A DNA stretch of 64,000 nucleotides from Folioceros fuciformis (GCA_049999805.1 JBNGIO010006379.1:221718-285717); one strand, 5' to 3'; shown: positions 44,497-56,490, counted from the stretch's first letter. Notes: a model not told the origin generated them from the letters alone. Program-made: numbers and translations.

Positions 44497-46097
44497 TCAC
44501 AAATCTGATCCCAGTTTTCTAACAACCCACTGCAAGTGAGCTCGCAACTGCCTGGCTGCAGGGTAAGTCAAGTCACGGGGCACGCCCACCCTGTCTCTAA
44601 AGTAAGCAGCCGCGACAGCAACTTGTTGTGGTAGACCCGTGGGATACTTGCCTGCATTGTCGACTCCCACCAGCAAGGCATATGCGGCATAACGAAAAGC
44701 CAAGTCCACATCGTCCCGGAACCTTTCTCCATCCTGCACACCCCGGAGGGCGAATCCTACTACAGCATGGTGGTTTCCTGCTAGAGCTAGAGCAGCTTCT
44801 TCCTTGGCCCCTCCCCCACCAGTGCCATCGTCCTTGCCCCAGGCAGTCTCTTCTGGTTTGAGAGGTAAATCCCAGTGACCACCTTTTCCATCAATCTTTT
44901 CTCGGTAAGCAGCTCCTTTAGGCTTAGAGCTGACACGACCAATTTGAGGCTCCAGCGTGTGAGTGATGGTGAAGTCATCCGACTTGATGGCACGATAAAT
45001 TGACCTACTGTCCATAGTATCGTACCACTCATTCAGTGCTGGCCACCTCGATGACCCACGTATGGTGATCCCTGCCCAATACGGAACCGAAGCAGCTATC
45101 CTCTCAAGGAAAGGTGCGTACACAGCATCCACCAATGAGAACTGCACGTGAGACCAAATACACCTGTGAGTCAAAGACCAGTGTGAACCACAAGCACAAA
45201 GCTCCAAGTTCAATGTACACATACAGCACAGGGGACGTCGAGAAACATGGGCAATACCTTGCTTCCCAGGAAATAAGGGCCCCCGAATGCCCGCAATGCA
45301 GCATCCACCTTATCAAGAGAACTAGAGAAATCAGAGGATGTATCCCAGAAGCTCTTGATGCAAGACAGCCAATTCCCCATGAGGACCCTCTCCAGCCTAA
45401 GGAGCCCCGGCAGTGCATCGTTCTCCGGAGTGCCTTTGGTTGGCAGCAGAGGATTCCGATCTGGGAACCTATTCTCCAGCAGCAGCATAATGTCCAGGGA
45501 CTCCGTGACAACCTTGCCGTCCAGCTTCACGACCGGGAGCAGGCCGGAGGGCACCATCTTCATGAACCAGTCGGGCTTGGGCCCGTAGCAACGCATATTG
45601 ATCTTCTCCACGGCATAGGAAACCTGCTTCTCCTCCAGCTGCAGCCACACTCGCTCGCAGTAAGGGCACCAGGCGGAGTTGTCCCTGTACAGAAGCAGCG
45701 CGGGGGCCGTGTCGGAGCCGAAGAGCCGCTCTGTTGCATGGGCCAGCCTCACACCCCCGTTCGTGCCATTGGACTTAAACCCTTGCAGCCTCTCCTGCAG
45801 AGTCTCCCAGCTAGGAAGCGCTGCCGGAGCTTCCACAGCCGCCATGGTCGCTCCTGAGGCCCCGCCCGAAGCTCCCCCACCCGGCCCCCGTCTCCTGCCA
45901 GTCCAAACCGTGGAGGAGGAGGGGTGCGACAGACGGTAGCCTAGATGAAGCAGCTGGTTCCTGTTCCTCGCATTGCGGCCCGTATCGTAAACGCAGGCCC
46001 GTGTCGGCCGAGGGTTGCACACCAAATCAGAGAAGCAGGGCCCGGTCGTAACAGCCAGCATTCTGTTCACGGTGGTGTGCACGGCAGTCAGTCGCAC
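44497..46097 (-). CDS. Glutathione S-transferase, iota-like, probably plastid-targeted
   Basis: Two exons: 45258-46097 and 44497-45141, giving 494 residues from ATG 46097. A thioredoxin-fold GST N-domain carries YRDNSAWCPYCERVWLQLEE (CPYC at about 144-147) and later VPSGLLPVVKLDGKVV with TESLDIMLLLE, the glutathione-binding loop. The GST C-domain spans the intron (FGGPYFLGSK joined to FSLVDAVYAPFLERIA). A further ~150 residues (from GRVSSKPKGAAYREKI to WVVRKLGSDL) are not GST. A CPxC motif plus a long C-terminal extension fits class iota GSTs, known from cyanobacteria, algae, bryophytes and lycophytes; their physiological role is unclear, with thiol-transferase-type chemistry expected. The first 84 residues are Arg/Ser/Thr-rich and look like a transit peptide; ATG 45845 would give a form without it. 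Confidence 0.78.
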
Positions 46098-46991
46098 AAG
46101 CTGGATCCCCCATAGCTGGAGCTGCGTCCATTGTTCATCATGTGATTGCCGTTTACACGGTTAGTGACAGGTAATGTTGTTAGCTACATAATATGTATAT
46201 ATGTACAGTAGAGTAATATGAACATCAGATAAGGTTCTTGACCTGGCCGCCGGACTCTCAGCAAAGAGCCGGCCCCGCTGAAAGTTCCGTCTCGAGATCC
46301 CGGTGCCTTGACGACTTCTAGATGACTCCAGAAGGCAGGATGGTGACGACACGATGAGACTCTAATGCGAGCCACGCTACCGCCGCGCGCAACTTGGGCG
46401 CTCGGCGTTTCCCACGGCGGTTTACCCGGTGTGGTCCACGAATGGGCGGATATTTACAAGCCCCTTCCTTGCTCAGCCGAGGTGAGAGTGGATAGCCTTT
46501 GTCAACGAGGGGCCAGGGGGAAGAGGGGTACCGTGGGAACGACGGAGACAGCAGGGACTAGGGGGGAAGCACAAGCACTTGAGAGCGGAACTCCTTGCGG
46601 AAGCTTTTATTCATTTGAGTGAAAAGAATCAATGAATAGATCACCACTACACCATGAGAATCGTCATATATGTACATCAGGACTTCCCCTTGAGATACAT
46701 ACTCTAACGAAAAGAATGCCGTCTTTAGACTCAACTGCTAAGGCCTCTTGCTTCCATGGCGAGGGTGGCAAGCTCGCGTCGCACTTCAGATGTTTCGTCT
46801 AACCACCAACGTCACAAACCCACCGCCATGAAGCCCGACCATGGACTTCGCTTCCCTGGATTAAAAAAAACTTTGGCCATGTGCAAGAGCTCCTGATCCG
46901 ACTCTCGGCTTCTTTTTACCAAAACCCATCCTCTCAAATCCAAGAACCATGCGAAGAATTGACCTCCACCTTCATCAGCCTGGAGCTTAGC
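46098..46991. other. Upstream of the GST gene, downstream of the U-box gene; no gene seen
   Basis: Holds the GST promoter on the minus strand and the end of the U-box transcript. No clear TATA element or domain-bearing frame was found. Confidence 0.5.
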
Positions 46992-49334
46992 TTAGACACT
47001 CACCAAGTTGGAGAACCGAGAGGTGATGTCGTGAAGATTGTTCTGCTGAGCAGTGAACACCGGGTCCCGTTGGTTGGCATGGTTCACACTTGTCACGGGA
47101 GACTGTGAGGCCACCTGAGGAGGACCTGAAGGTTCCACTCGCACGTTGTGATGTCCAGCATCCCGTATATGGCCCTGGACAGCAGCACTAGTCACAGCAC
47201 TAGGCTCCCACCGGTGGAGAATCTTCAGCAAAGAGCTTGCCTTTCTCTTGGCCCTCAAGGTGCCGTTGGTAAGTAACGTGTATAGTGAGGGGATGGCAGT
47301 GTTCATCTTGAAAACCCTCTGGATGATGTCATCTCCTCCGTTCCGACACAAGGCCAACAGCACAGCAATGGAGTTCTCCTTTCCCTTGGCCGATCCGAAT
47401 CTCAACAAGTTCACAAGCACTGGAATAGCTGCTGTCTGGGCAATGGCGTTGAGACCTTCATGACCCACGGCCAGGATGGCCAGCACTGCGAGCACATCGT
47501 CAGTAAGACCCGCTGTCTCATCAGTGAGGAGGTCCACCAGAAGGGGGATGCCCCCAGCAGCAACAACCTTGAGCTTGTTGTCAGGGTAGAAAGAAAGGTT
47601 GAAGAGAGCTGTAGCAGCATCTTTCTTCCCTCTGGTTGTACCCTCCCTAAGCAGATCGACCAACGCCGGTATAGCTGAAGGCCTATTACCAATAGTTATC
47701 TTATACTCATGAACGACTGACAAGCTGAAGAGGGTGGCTGCAGCATTTTCCCTGGACTCCATAGTGATGCCATCCTTGAGCACATCCAAGATGGGATCCA
47801 GAGCCCCAGCAACCATGATCAGCTTCTTGTTATTCTCATATATGGATAGATTAAGAAGGGCCGTAACGGCATTCTCCTGAGTCTTGGAGTCTCTGGAGGC
47901 AAGCAGAGGAACCAGAAACGGTATGGCCCCCGCTTCCGCAATACACATGCGATTGTCCATCCCGCACTTAGCCAGCAGCCTCAACTCGTAAGCTACCTGT
48001 TTCTGCACCTCAGGAGAACCCGTTGCCAGCTTCCCGACCAGAAACGCAGCAGTCATCTTGGTAGCCTCCAGAGCCGCCTTGGTAATCTCAATATGATCAA
48101 CGCCCGCATGCCTGTTGTCTTTGTCGAAGTTGTCAAAAGGAACACGATTATCCTCGCACCACTGGCTGATGAGACTCCGCAGGGCATAATTGGGAATCAA
48201 AGACACATGAATGAGCTTCTGTCCAGTCTTTGGGCATGTAGAGTTGCCAGCATCGAGCCACCGAACGATGGAAGCCCGGTCGTAAGTCTGACCCGTGGCA
48301 ACTATTACGGGGTCTCTCATAAGATCCAGACTGATGGGACAGCGGTACTCGTCAGGGGGGTTGACGAGCGTATCCTGGCCGCTGGTGGACACCTCTGAGC
48401 TAGAGTTGGCTCTGGACAGATCCCGCGGACTGTCCGGCTCGATCTCCGCAACGCCGTACAACACACACTTGCCAAATCTCACAAAGCTAATCAAACTGTT
48501 GATGAAGGCAGCGACGTCCTTGCTGCTGCTAAGCTGGTTGGACATCTCCTCCTCCAGCAGCTGCATCTCTCTCTGACAGTCCCTAGTGTTGCACAGGCGC
48601 AGGCGCTGAAACAGGGAGCCAAGGCGTACGGTTTCCGGCGCCTCCTTCCTCTCTACTTGCTTGAGCAGCTCGAGCACCTCGCTCCGCAGCTGGCCCTCCT
48701 GCGGATCCAGAAAGATCTTGGCCCGCTTCACCTGCGCCCGCACCAACTCTATTTGCTCCTTCACCTCGTCCGACAGATCGAGCAACTCCAGCGGCACATT
48801 TTCCAACGCACCGGCGATCTGCTGCGTGTGATCGTAAAAGTCCTTAGCTACCGCTTCATTCTCGATGAGCAAGAACATGCAACTCCCTCCCCTGCAATCA
48901 TCAAGCAACAGCTTGACCCGCTGGAGAATGACATGCAACTCTCGGAAGGCCAGAACCGCAGACGGGGGCAGAGGAGGGCGGTTATCCTTGAGCTCCTCAA
49001 ACAAAGGCGAGAGCAACTTGATCCGCCGCGTGATATTGGCCGCGTTCCTCCGCTGCACAACCCGCGGCTTCTCGCAAGCCGCCACATCCTGTAGCAGACC
49101 GATGAGTAGCCGCACAAGCGAAATCGCCGAGGGAGTGGACGGAGAGCCCGCCGACACAAACACCGGCCACCTCCGCCGCATGAGCGATGGCGGAGAAGGC
49201 CGGGCTCCTAACTCCGTATACTTCCTCCTATGCTCTGCTGGAGTATCCTTTGCACTTCCCCCCGGCGTAGCGTCGGAAGGGAATGCCATACCCGCACACC
49301 AACACCGACGGCACACCACTCCACACCGCTTCAC
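46992..49334 (-). CDS. Plant U-box / armadillo-repeat E3 ubiquitin ligase (PUB16/17-like)
   Basis: A single intronless 780-residue frame. Residues about 60-300 are the helical UND domain typical of this class (IKLLSPLFEELKDNRPPLPP, LHVILQRVKLLLDDCRGGS, WLI-type core). The U-box starts near residue 330 with YRCPISLDLMRDPVIVATGQ, followed by TYDR, TCPKTGQ and NYALRSLI; it recruits the E2 without zinc. Armadillo repeats follow from about 430 to 700 (AGAIPFLVPLLASRD, ENAVTALLNLSIYENNK, GTTRGKKDAATALFNLSFYP). These bind substrate. Relatives such as Arabidopsis PUB17 act in immunity and cell-death control. ATGs at residues 16 and 51 are alternative starts. A related ARM region ends the window at 63379-64000. 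The exact PUB orthologue is not determined. Confidence 0.92.
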   Translation of the reverse strand: MKRCGVVCRRCWCAGMAFPSDATPGGSAKDTPAEHRRKYTELGARPSPPSLMRRRWPVFVSAGSPSTPSAISLVRLLIGLLQDVAACEKPRVVQRRNAANITRRIKLLSPLFEELKDNRPPLPPSAVLAFRELHVILQRVKLLLDDCRGGSCMFLLIENEAVAKDFYDHTQQIAGALENVPLELLDLSDEVKEQIELVRAQVKRAKIFLDPQEGQLRSEVLELLKQVERKEAPETVRLGSLFQRLRLCNTRDCQREMQLLEEEMSNQLSSSKDVAAFINSLISFVRFGKCVLYGVAEIEPDSPRDLSRANSSSEVSTSGQDTLVNPPDEYRCPISLDLMRDPVIVATGQTYDRASIVRWLDAGNSTCPKTGQKLIHVSLIPNYALRSLISQWCEDNRVPFDNFDKDNRHAGVDHIEITKAALEATKMTAAFLVGKLATGSPEVQKQVAYELRLLAKCGMDNRMCIAEAGAIPFLVPLLASRDSKTQENAVTALLNLSIYENNKKLIMVAGALDPILDVLKDGITMESRENAAATLFSLSVVHEYKITIGNRPSAIPALVDLLREGTTRGKKDAATALFNLSFYPDNKLKVVAAGGIPLLVDLLTDETAGLTDDVLAVLAILAVGHEGLNAIAQTAAIPVLVNLLRFGSAKGKENSIAVLLALCRNGGDDIIQRVFKMNTAIPSLYTLLTNGTLRAKRKASSLLKILHRWEPSAVTSAAVQGHIRDAGHHNVRVEPSGPPQVASQSPVTSVNHANQRDPVFTAQQNNLHDITSRFSNLVSV

Positions 49335-49371
49335 TCAAGCTTTTTCAAGTTCACCAATACTCAGTATCGAG

Positions 49372-49405
49372 CAGCAGGAGCAGCAGGAGCAGCAGAAGCA
49401 ACTCC
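49372..49405. repeat. CAG-type trinucleotide tract upstream of the U-box gene
   Basis: GCAGCAGGAGCAGCAGGAGC and following imperfect CAG units lie about 40-70 bp upstream of the U-box start, so probably in its 5' UTR or promoter. Confidence 0.7.
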
Positions 49406-49977
49406 GGCAGATCAGCAGTCCTCCTTCACACGAACAGCAAGCGCGATCCCTTCCGCATCGTCACCTCACCCTCACCCTCACCAGCAGCTCATACCCTACC
49501 AACATGTAACCTTCCCCTGAGCACCAGGACCCCACCGCGTTCCCCGGTGCAAGCGAAACCGACAGGCTGCACGCCCCTTCGCTCGGACTACAAAAGATGC
49601 AGGAGTGCGATCGCGATATGGTGTCTCCAGGAGGCTTCACACGGAAGAAAACGAAACACCAGAGCCACCGCCACCGCCACCGACACGGCGAACACAAGGG
49701 CACCCTGAGACCTCTGCCCTTCTTCCGCCGACTTGCGTTGACAAAAGGAAGGAGGAAGAACTGGGGCAAACACCTGTTCGACTCTACTCGACACCGACAA
49801 TGGGCCTACTCTTGGCGTCCGCGCTTCTGCGTGTGCTTCGCTTCACTACTGGTCGCGCTCATTCGCTCACTCGCTCACGCTCTTCTACAAGTCACGCATA
49901 CACAGCTCATCAGCTATGGCAAGCGCTTCAACCCTGCGGCAAGACGCAGGAGCCTTCCTTAAAGCCACAATACGGGG

Positions 49978-50160
49978 CTCTCTCTCCCTCTCTCCCTCTC
50001 TTCCCCTCTCTCTCTCTCTCTGGAAACAGCTCTCTCGCACATACGCAGTCTCTCTCTCGCTCTTACCCGAGTGCGAGAAGAGAAGCAGCTCTCTCCCCTC
50101 TCTCCATCACTGTTCACTCTTACCCGCCTGCTCGCTCGCTCGCTCGCTCGCTCGCTTGCC
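49978..50160. repeat. CT-rich microsatellite and GCTC tetranucleotide run
   Basis: CTCTCTCCCTCTCTC-type sequence at 49978-50022, more CT at 50050-50105, and about six GCTC units at 50129-50155. In plants such CT tracts near starts are common promoter or UTR features, here about 650-800 bp upstream of the U-box gene. Long frames across it are low-complexity artefacts. Confidence 0.85.
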
Positions 50161-51550
50161 TTGAACAGACTGGGCAAAGTGCGGGCCAGCATCGCAGCTT
50201 CCGGGAAGGCGGCAGTCGAAAGGCGGGACCCAAGCCGGGCCATTATCTGCTGCCAGCCCCGCTACCCGTCGCCCGCTCATATGTGATACGCGGACACACA
50301 AGCCGGTTGCGGCCCGGCATCCGGGGTACGCAGACGCGTGTACGCGTGAGTGGCCAGAACCATAACCTGGAAACGGGAACCGGAACCGTCGCCCGGAAAC
50401 AGCATAACAAAATCCACGGCAACCGTGGATGGCTCATGGCAGGCCCAGAAATATCACCCAACTCGGGCTGGCTGGACTCGGAGATCCACAGCCAGGGGTG
50501 CAGTTCCACAAGCTCACCTCGTTCGCAATTCAAAACATGAGGCCAAGTCAAAGGGGCCTCCGAGGCGCCCCATCCCGAGCCCGAGCCCCAGAGAGTACTT
50601 GTATCGAGATGCAGCAGATGATGCGAGCTCAAATGTATGCATTTGTATATTCCTCCACCCCAAGCTCAAAGCTGGCAGCTGGGAGGGCAAGCGTGATTTC
50701 CCAAACATGCACAGCGTTTCTTAGCACTCGATTCTCCTGTGTTCGTGTTGGATTGGGAGGAAGGAAGGCGGGAGGGGGGAGTCGGAGCCGGGAATCGCTA
50801 ACCGCTGAAAGCCGACGTTGACTCCCAGTGCCCTGGCTCTGGCTCTGGCCTCTGGCCGGCGGGGCCCGGGCCGGCCCGTCCCGACCCGGCCCTCCCCTCC
50901 CCTCCCCTCCCATGCTTGAATGGGAGCGGAGCTAATCCTGGAGCTTAGCTTAGCGCGCGTGTTAAAAAAGCGACTGGGCTGGTGGAAAGTCCCGGATAAA
51001 AGGCCACAGGCAAGAGTTTTTATGAAGGGATCGTGGCGTGGGAGACGGGTGTCAGATAGACAGCGGAGCCGGCTGGAAGGCTGCCGCCATCTCCTCCACT
51101 CAAGTCACAAAATACAGTATAGTCTGGAGGGTACATGGCGTAACTGGTGTATGTTTGCCCAGTGCCCAGCAGTCAGCAGTCAGTGAGTCAGAAAGTGGCC
51201 GGCAGTCAGGAGTGTAGACTAGTCCAGTACTGGTTAGTGGTGGGGAGCTCTGGTCATGGGATTGGCGCAATCTGTGCCCACACTTGTGACTTTTCCACAC
51301 AGTCACACCCTGGACAGGCCGTCGGGATCGGGATCCAAATCCACACCCAAGTCCAAACCAATAGCCGGCAACAACGCCACCTCCGTCGGCGCATGCCAAC
51401 TCACTGCGAACAAGCTACCAGTAAGTAAAACTGTATCCCTTTCAGTGAAAATGTGTTCGTGCTCCATGTGTAGAGCATTCCCACAAGGACTTGTTGCTAT
51501 GAATCGTGAACATCGGTTTGATCACGGAGAACGCGTACTCTTATGTGATA
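50161..51550. other. GC-rich intergenic DNA, no supportable gene
   Basis: Several open frames of 90-310 codons overlap in different phases, but none has a recognisable domain or splice chain. CCCCTCCCCTCCCCTCCC near 50895 is a simple repeat. Confidence 0.45.
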
Positions 51551-51564
51551 CCAGAACGAAAGTC

Positions 51565-51960
51565 ATGAGAAGTACGTTCATCGAGCACAAAGAAGTTCAA
51601 AAAAGATATGCTGTCCATCGAGCACAAGGAAGTTCAAAAAAATATGTCGTCCATCCAGCCCGAGGAAGTTCAAAAAGATATGCCGTCCATCGAGCACAAG
51701 GAAGTTCAAAAAGATGTGTCGTCCATCGAGCACGAGCACGAGGAAGTTCAAAAACATATGCCGTCCATCGAGCACAAGGAAGTTCAAAAAGATATGTCGT
51801 CCATCGAGCACGAGCACGAGGAAGGTCAAAAAGATATGCTATCCATCGAACACAAGGAAGTTCAAAAAGATATGTTGTCCATCGAGCACAAGGAATTTCA
51901 AAACGATATGCCGTCCATCGAGCACAAGGAAGTTCAAAAGATGTGCCGCACAATGATGTG
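51565..51960. repeat. 36/42-bp tandem repeat, about 11 units
   Basis: The core GTCCATCGAGCACAAGGAAG with TTCAAAAAGATATGCC is a 36-bp unit; two units carry an extra GAGCAC to make 42 bp. Because 36 and 42 are multiples of three, three plus-strand frames and at least one minus frame stay open. The plus frame with SIEHKEVQKDMP units is the most regular. No start context or flanking exons support a gene. Confidence 0.9.
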
Positions 51961-52085
51961 ACAAGGCGTGAACCATCTGGTCAGATGCAAAGCAATGACA
52001 ACCACATGGAGAACAAAGTGATGACAACCACATCGAGAACACCTAGTGCATTTATAAGATTAAATAATAGAACCAACTTTGGAGA

Positions 52086-52535
52086 TCGAATGTGAAGTGA
52101 AGCTCTGACATGACAAAAAGAATGAGGACATTAGTACGTTTGAGGACCGACTATATTCAAAATTGTCATTATGCACTAAAAGTACTAGGGCCTTGCAACA
52201 ACCAGATTGCATTCAAGAATGCAAGGGATTCGGATCACGATGCTTGTCCATNNNNNNNNNNATGCAAGGGATTCGGATCACGATGCTTGTCCATCCCTGC
52301 TAGAGATTGATCGAATGCGAAGTGAAGCTCTGACATGACAACCAGAATGAGGACATTAGTACATCTAAAGGACAACCAAAATGAGGACACTAGTACGTTT
52401 AAAGGACCAACTGCATTCAAAATTGTCATTATGCACTATGAGTACTAGGGCCTTGCAATAACCGGATTCCATTCAAGAATACAACGGATTCGATCACAAT
52501 GCTTGTCCATCCCTGCTAGAGATTCTGTGTCCTTA
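52086..52535. repeat. ~225-bp direct duplication
   Basis: ATCGAATGTGAAGTGAAGCT near 52086 recurs as ATCGAATGCGAAGTGAAGCT near 52310. The following 200 bp (ATTCAAAATTGTCATTATGC, AGTACTAGGGCCTTGCAA, GCTTGTCCATCCCTGCTAGA) are also repeated with scattered differences. The 10-N gap lies inside the first copy. Confidence 0.85.
52252..52261. other. Assembly gap, 10 N, with identical 33-bp flanks
   Basis: The 33 bases beginning ATGCAAGGGATTCGGATCAC and ending GCTTGTCCAT stand on both sides of the gap. This looks like two contig ends that overlap rather than missing sequence. Confidence 0.97.
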
Positions 52536-52614
52536 CATCCCAACGGTTAACCTCTTCACATGTCTTGTGTCCTGTGATGTCTTCTTACATCATTCTTACG
52601 TTTCAAACGACCAA

Positions 52615-52985
52615 CTTCTCTGTCCATAGCCAAGTACATATGTACTCAAACTTGACAGGGTCATAGTCCATAGCCAAGTACTTCTTGCATTTCAAACGAC
52701 TAACTTCTTTGTCCATTGCCAAGTACATATGCGCTCAAACTTGACAGGGTCACAGTCCATAGCCGAGTACCTCTTGCATTTCAAACTTCTCTGTCCATAG
52801 CCAAGTACATACATATGCGTGTCCATAGCCAAGTACATACATATGCGCTGAAACTTGGCAGGGTCACAGTCAATAGCCAAGTACATATGTGCTTAAACTT
52901 GATAGGGTCACAACATTCTAAACTTTTTACGATTCATCATATTTCAAACAACTAAGTATATGTGTGCTCAAACCTAGTGGGGTCA
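52615..52985. repeat. Degenerate tandem repeat with CCATAGCCAAGTACATATG units
   Basis: CCATAGCCAAGTACATATGT, then GCTCAAACTTGACAGGGTCA, then CAGT or ACAT recurs at least five times with unit lengths of about 40-110 bp and internal deletions. AT-rich satellite with no coding potential. Confidence 0.8.
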
Positions 52986-55900
52986 CTACGTCCTAAACTT
53001 TTTCACGATCCATCACAAGCATAATTACATATGTACATAATATTGCCTTACCTTCCAAGTACTCATAACTTTTCTACGGCCTACCGAACACCCATCACAA
53101 TCATGGGACATAGACCTCAACGGTCATATGAAGCAGTCACGGGACATAGGCCTCAACTGTCATATGAAGAAGTCCTTGTCCCGTTCATAGACATCGAACT
53201 CAACTCAACTCAATTGACATAGACTCAACTCAACCGTTATGTGCAACAATCCTTGTCTTGTTCCCAAGACATAGGACAACTAGATTTTACACACATTACA
53301 GTTACATCCCTTGTCCGGTTCATAGGACAAATGACTCAACTAATTTTCCCACGTTTCTCTCTTGACTACGGAACTCAACTAACTTTCCCGTAGTCTTCAC
53401 TTTAAAGAGTATGCCAAGAGTTCATTCCATTCTGACTGCACATTTTCCCTTGCAAAGGGCAACAATATGTGCATACTAATGTGGCCATATAGAACCATTC
53501 ATACAAGACATGTATATATATATATATATGGATAGACCAATATATACACTCTCTAAATACATAGAGAGAATATGTTTATGTGACTATAGATTGTATTACA
53601 CAATAACCTAGAGGCCTAAAATCCATGGTTTTCCTCACGCATGGAGTATGGGAAAACGGAAGGGAAGGGCTGGAGCCAGCTCATGCGCTCAAATCTCAAG
53701 GGGAAGAGAAACTTGACCGGCTAGCGCTGAGGAGCGGGATTTGGACGACGGTCAACAAATCCGTCTGTCACCTGCGCTCTCCAACAAAGAAACGTTCAGA
53801 TATGAAGGGATTACAGTCTGCGATGATGCGGAGTTGGAAAGGGCGAAGTTGCAGGTGTGGACGCCATGGCCTACGAGGATCCCTCAATCTCCTGGCCACA
53901 TCCAGCGGGGCTCCGGGAGACCGTGCAAACAGGAATAGGGTCTGGGGAACGCGATGCGCATGCCTTGCCTCGGGAAGAGAGGCGGACGCAGAGGCAGGAG
54001 CAGGGTACAGAGAAATATGTATCTTTAGCCGGAGCTCGGGTTCCCTCGGTTCATGGATCCGTCGGGGCATCCAACAGGGATGAAAAATAATGAAGCGGCC
54101 GTGCTCCTGGGTGGCACTCGCAAGGCAAGAGGTGGATCGACTGACAGCCCAGACTGGACTGGCGACTGGCCGAGTAAGGAAGGAATGTACAGTGCAGGGG
54201 CGGAGAGTGGAAGAGGGAGCCGGGACGCTCTGTGGTTGGTTATTAGGTTTAGGTTTGCTGGACGACGACAGTTGTGTTTCAGGCCTGTGAGCCAGCGCAG
54301 AATTCACATGGGACCAATCGCGGCCCGCTCGGACCTTTTTGTCGCCGCGCAACAGGTGTCCAGTCACAGAATCACATGCACGCGAGGGAGGCAGCAATGC
54401 TTGGGCTGGGTCCGGGTCTGGGTGTGCTTGAATCAACTCGGATCGCTTCGTTTTACAGTGTGACAACTTGTCATCACCATATCGTGTACGTATGTGTGTA
54501 CGATCTGATTGTGTATGCATACATGCCCATCTTTGTGGGTCGTTACGATCCGGCGCTGGCGTCATGCTGTGCTTCTTGCCACGAAATGGGAGGCTTTCCA
54601 GTTGGCATATCCGACGAGCCAGGTGGGTCGTCACCTGAATTCGCACCCCACAAGGTTGGGATCCTACATGTCAAGCCTCTGTGTGATGCCCTTCTTGTGC
54701 TCCATTACGGCGTCCAGGTCAGACCTTGACCCAGGTCACAGCACCGTCGGTCATGAATGCAGTCGGCATTCGCCGTCATAGCAAACATGCTTGATGCTGC
54801 CCATACTCGGAAAATGTCTTCCATGGTGGCTTTCTTTATTTCTGCGACTCCGAACAGAGTCTGCAGAGTCAGGGCTTTCGCAAGGTCGTCAAGGGTCTAC
54901 TAACACGAGAACTGTTCAAACTTCCATGGAACTCTACCTGGACAAGGTCATTCCTGTGTATGTATGCCCACAGGAAGGAGAGGCGCGCTGTAGCACAACT
55001 TCTTAGTATATGTGGGTACGATGACATCCTGTCACAGTAATTGGGGGCACTTGTATTTTCTATGGCATTGGCCAGTCAACAAGCGTGGAAGCAAAGCACA
55101 CATGTGGCAGGATGATGGCTCCATCAACGGGCCATTCAGAGGGGTGATGCGACGTACAAGACATGATTAAGGACGTTGAGAAGCCTGCAATTGGGTTCCC
55201 GATGCTTCATCACCTGGCCTGCCCGGATCTCACCCATGTGACCAACAGCTATGAACGCCGTCCCTGCGTTGGAGGGGAGGGAGGGGACGCAGAGGAGGTG
55301 GGGAATTGATTCCCCTCCGTATTTAATAGGCCAGAATATGGAAGTACTGAGAAAGCAGAATAAAGCAGGCAAGATGACGCAACAGCGCGGCAGCACCACC
55401 GAGATGACCCAGCCAGCCAACCGTGACTGAGAGTCACAGTCCCCCACAGTGGAAGAGGAGAGAGTGCCACGCCTCCCAGACAGAGGAGATGCCCACTTCT
55501 GGAGTACGCTTGGGACAGGGCACGACATGGCCCATGGCTCACATCGCTGCTCTCGTTGCTATCTTCCGGCCTAGGACGTCCGGCGTGCAAGCTCGTGAAG
55601 TACCTTACTGCTAGCGAGGCATGGGAGTTCAACCGGCCTCTAATGCTGCTGGTGGGTGGCCCACTCCCACCTCACGCCATTTCTGGACAGCGCAGCGCAC
55701 CACCATCTCCCGTTCCTTGCCGTCTCTATCCTGCCAGTTCCTCCATGTGCATTTCCTCTACTGGCGTGCTCCACCTTTCTCCCTACCAGGCCCACCCCCA
55801 AAGAGGCCCACTGTGTGAGTGAGAGCGGTGTCACACTAACACACCGCCCCACGTTCCTAAGTAGTCTACGGTGTCTTGGTCAGGTGCAGAAACAGTGCTT

Positions 55901-56490
55901 TGCTTTTCCGAGTCACTCCACATATCCAAACAGCTCATTCAACAAATGGCAGCCAAGACATGCCAAAACAGTGGTCCTGGGTTCTGGAAAGCATGTCTGT
56001 GGGTGTTTGGTACTCTCTGCAGGTGAACAGAAGAGGTCTGCTGGGCTAGCCATTGATGGCCCAGCACCCGGACCATCTCGGACTCGAGGTGGCCACGTTA
56101 CAGCTTACCGTGTATGTACACGTACACCCTCCTGCCTTCAATGAAGCGCCCACAACCCACCACCAGAAGCCTAATTGAAAACAACACAACAACTTCGGCC
56201 CCCTCAAAATCGACACCTTAGCTGCCTTTTAGGGGCAGCCGCGTTCCGCGAGCCTCCACAACCACAGACACCAGCAGACGTGTTTTCATGAACCACACAC
56301 AGGTGAGAGTCTAGTTGCACCAACAACCATCAGTACCTGCATCGACATGTGCAAAGACCCGGATATAAAATACTACTGTTCCAGCGACAGACGCCTGCAT
56401 CGAGCGTTAGAAGCTTCACACATACGTAGCAGTACATTTGTCGAAGTTTCTGCGAAGTGCCGCTGAACGAGAAAAAAAAAAAACCCGCAT
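52986..56490. other. Intergenic, repeats and low-similarity sequence
   Basis: GGGACATAGACCTCAACGGTC-like units occur twice at 53105-53165. A (TA)n microsatellite lies at about 53511-53528. From 53600 to 56400 the DNA is more GC-rich with many overlapping frames (the longest 292 codons, minus, 53768-54646), but none has a recognised domain or regular splice chain. The region near 56200-56490 is the TOP3B 3' flank. Confidence 0.45.

Noticed and set aside
49605-50540. 311-codon plus-strand frame
   Set aside because: Runs through CT and GCTC microsatellites; Ser/Leu/Arg-rich artefact.
51256-52095. 279-codon plus-strand frame through the 36-bp repeat
   Set aside because: Open only because the repeat unit is a multiple of three; another frame of the same repeat is more regular, and flanks show no domain.
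53768-54646. 292-codon minus-strand frame
   Set aside because: Ser/Pro/Arg/His-rich low-complexity translation with no domain, and competing frames on the other strand; nothing supports coding.
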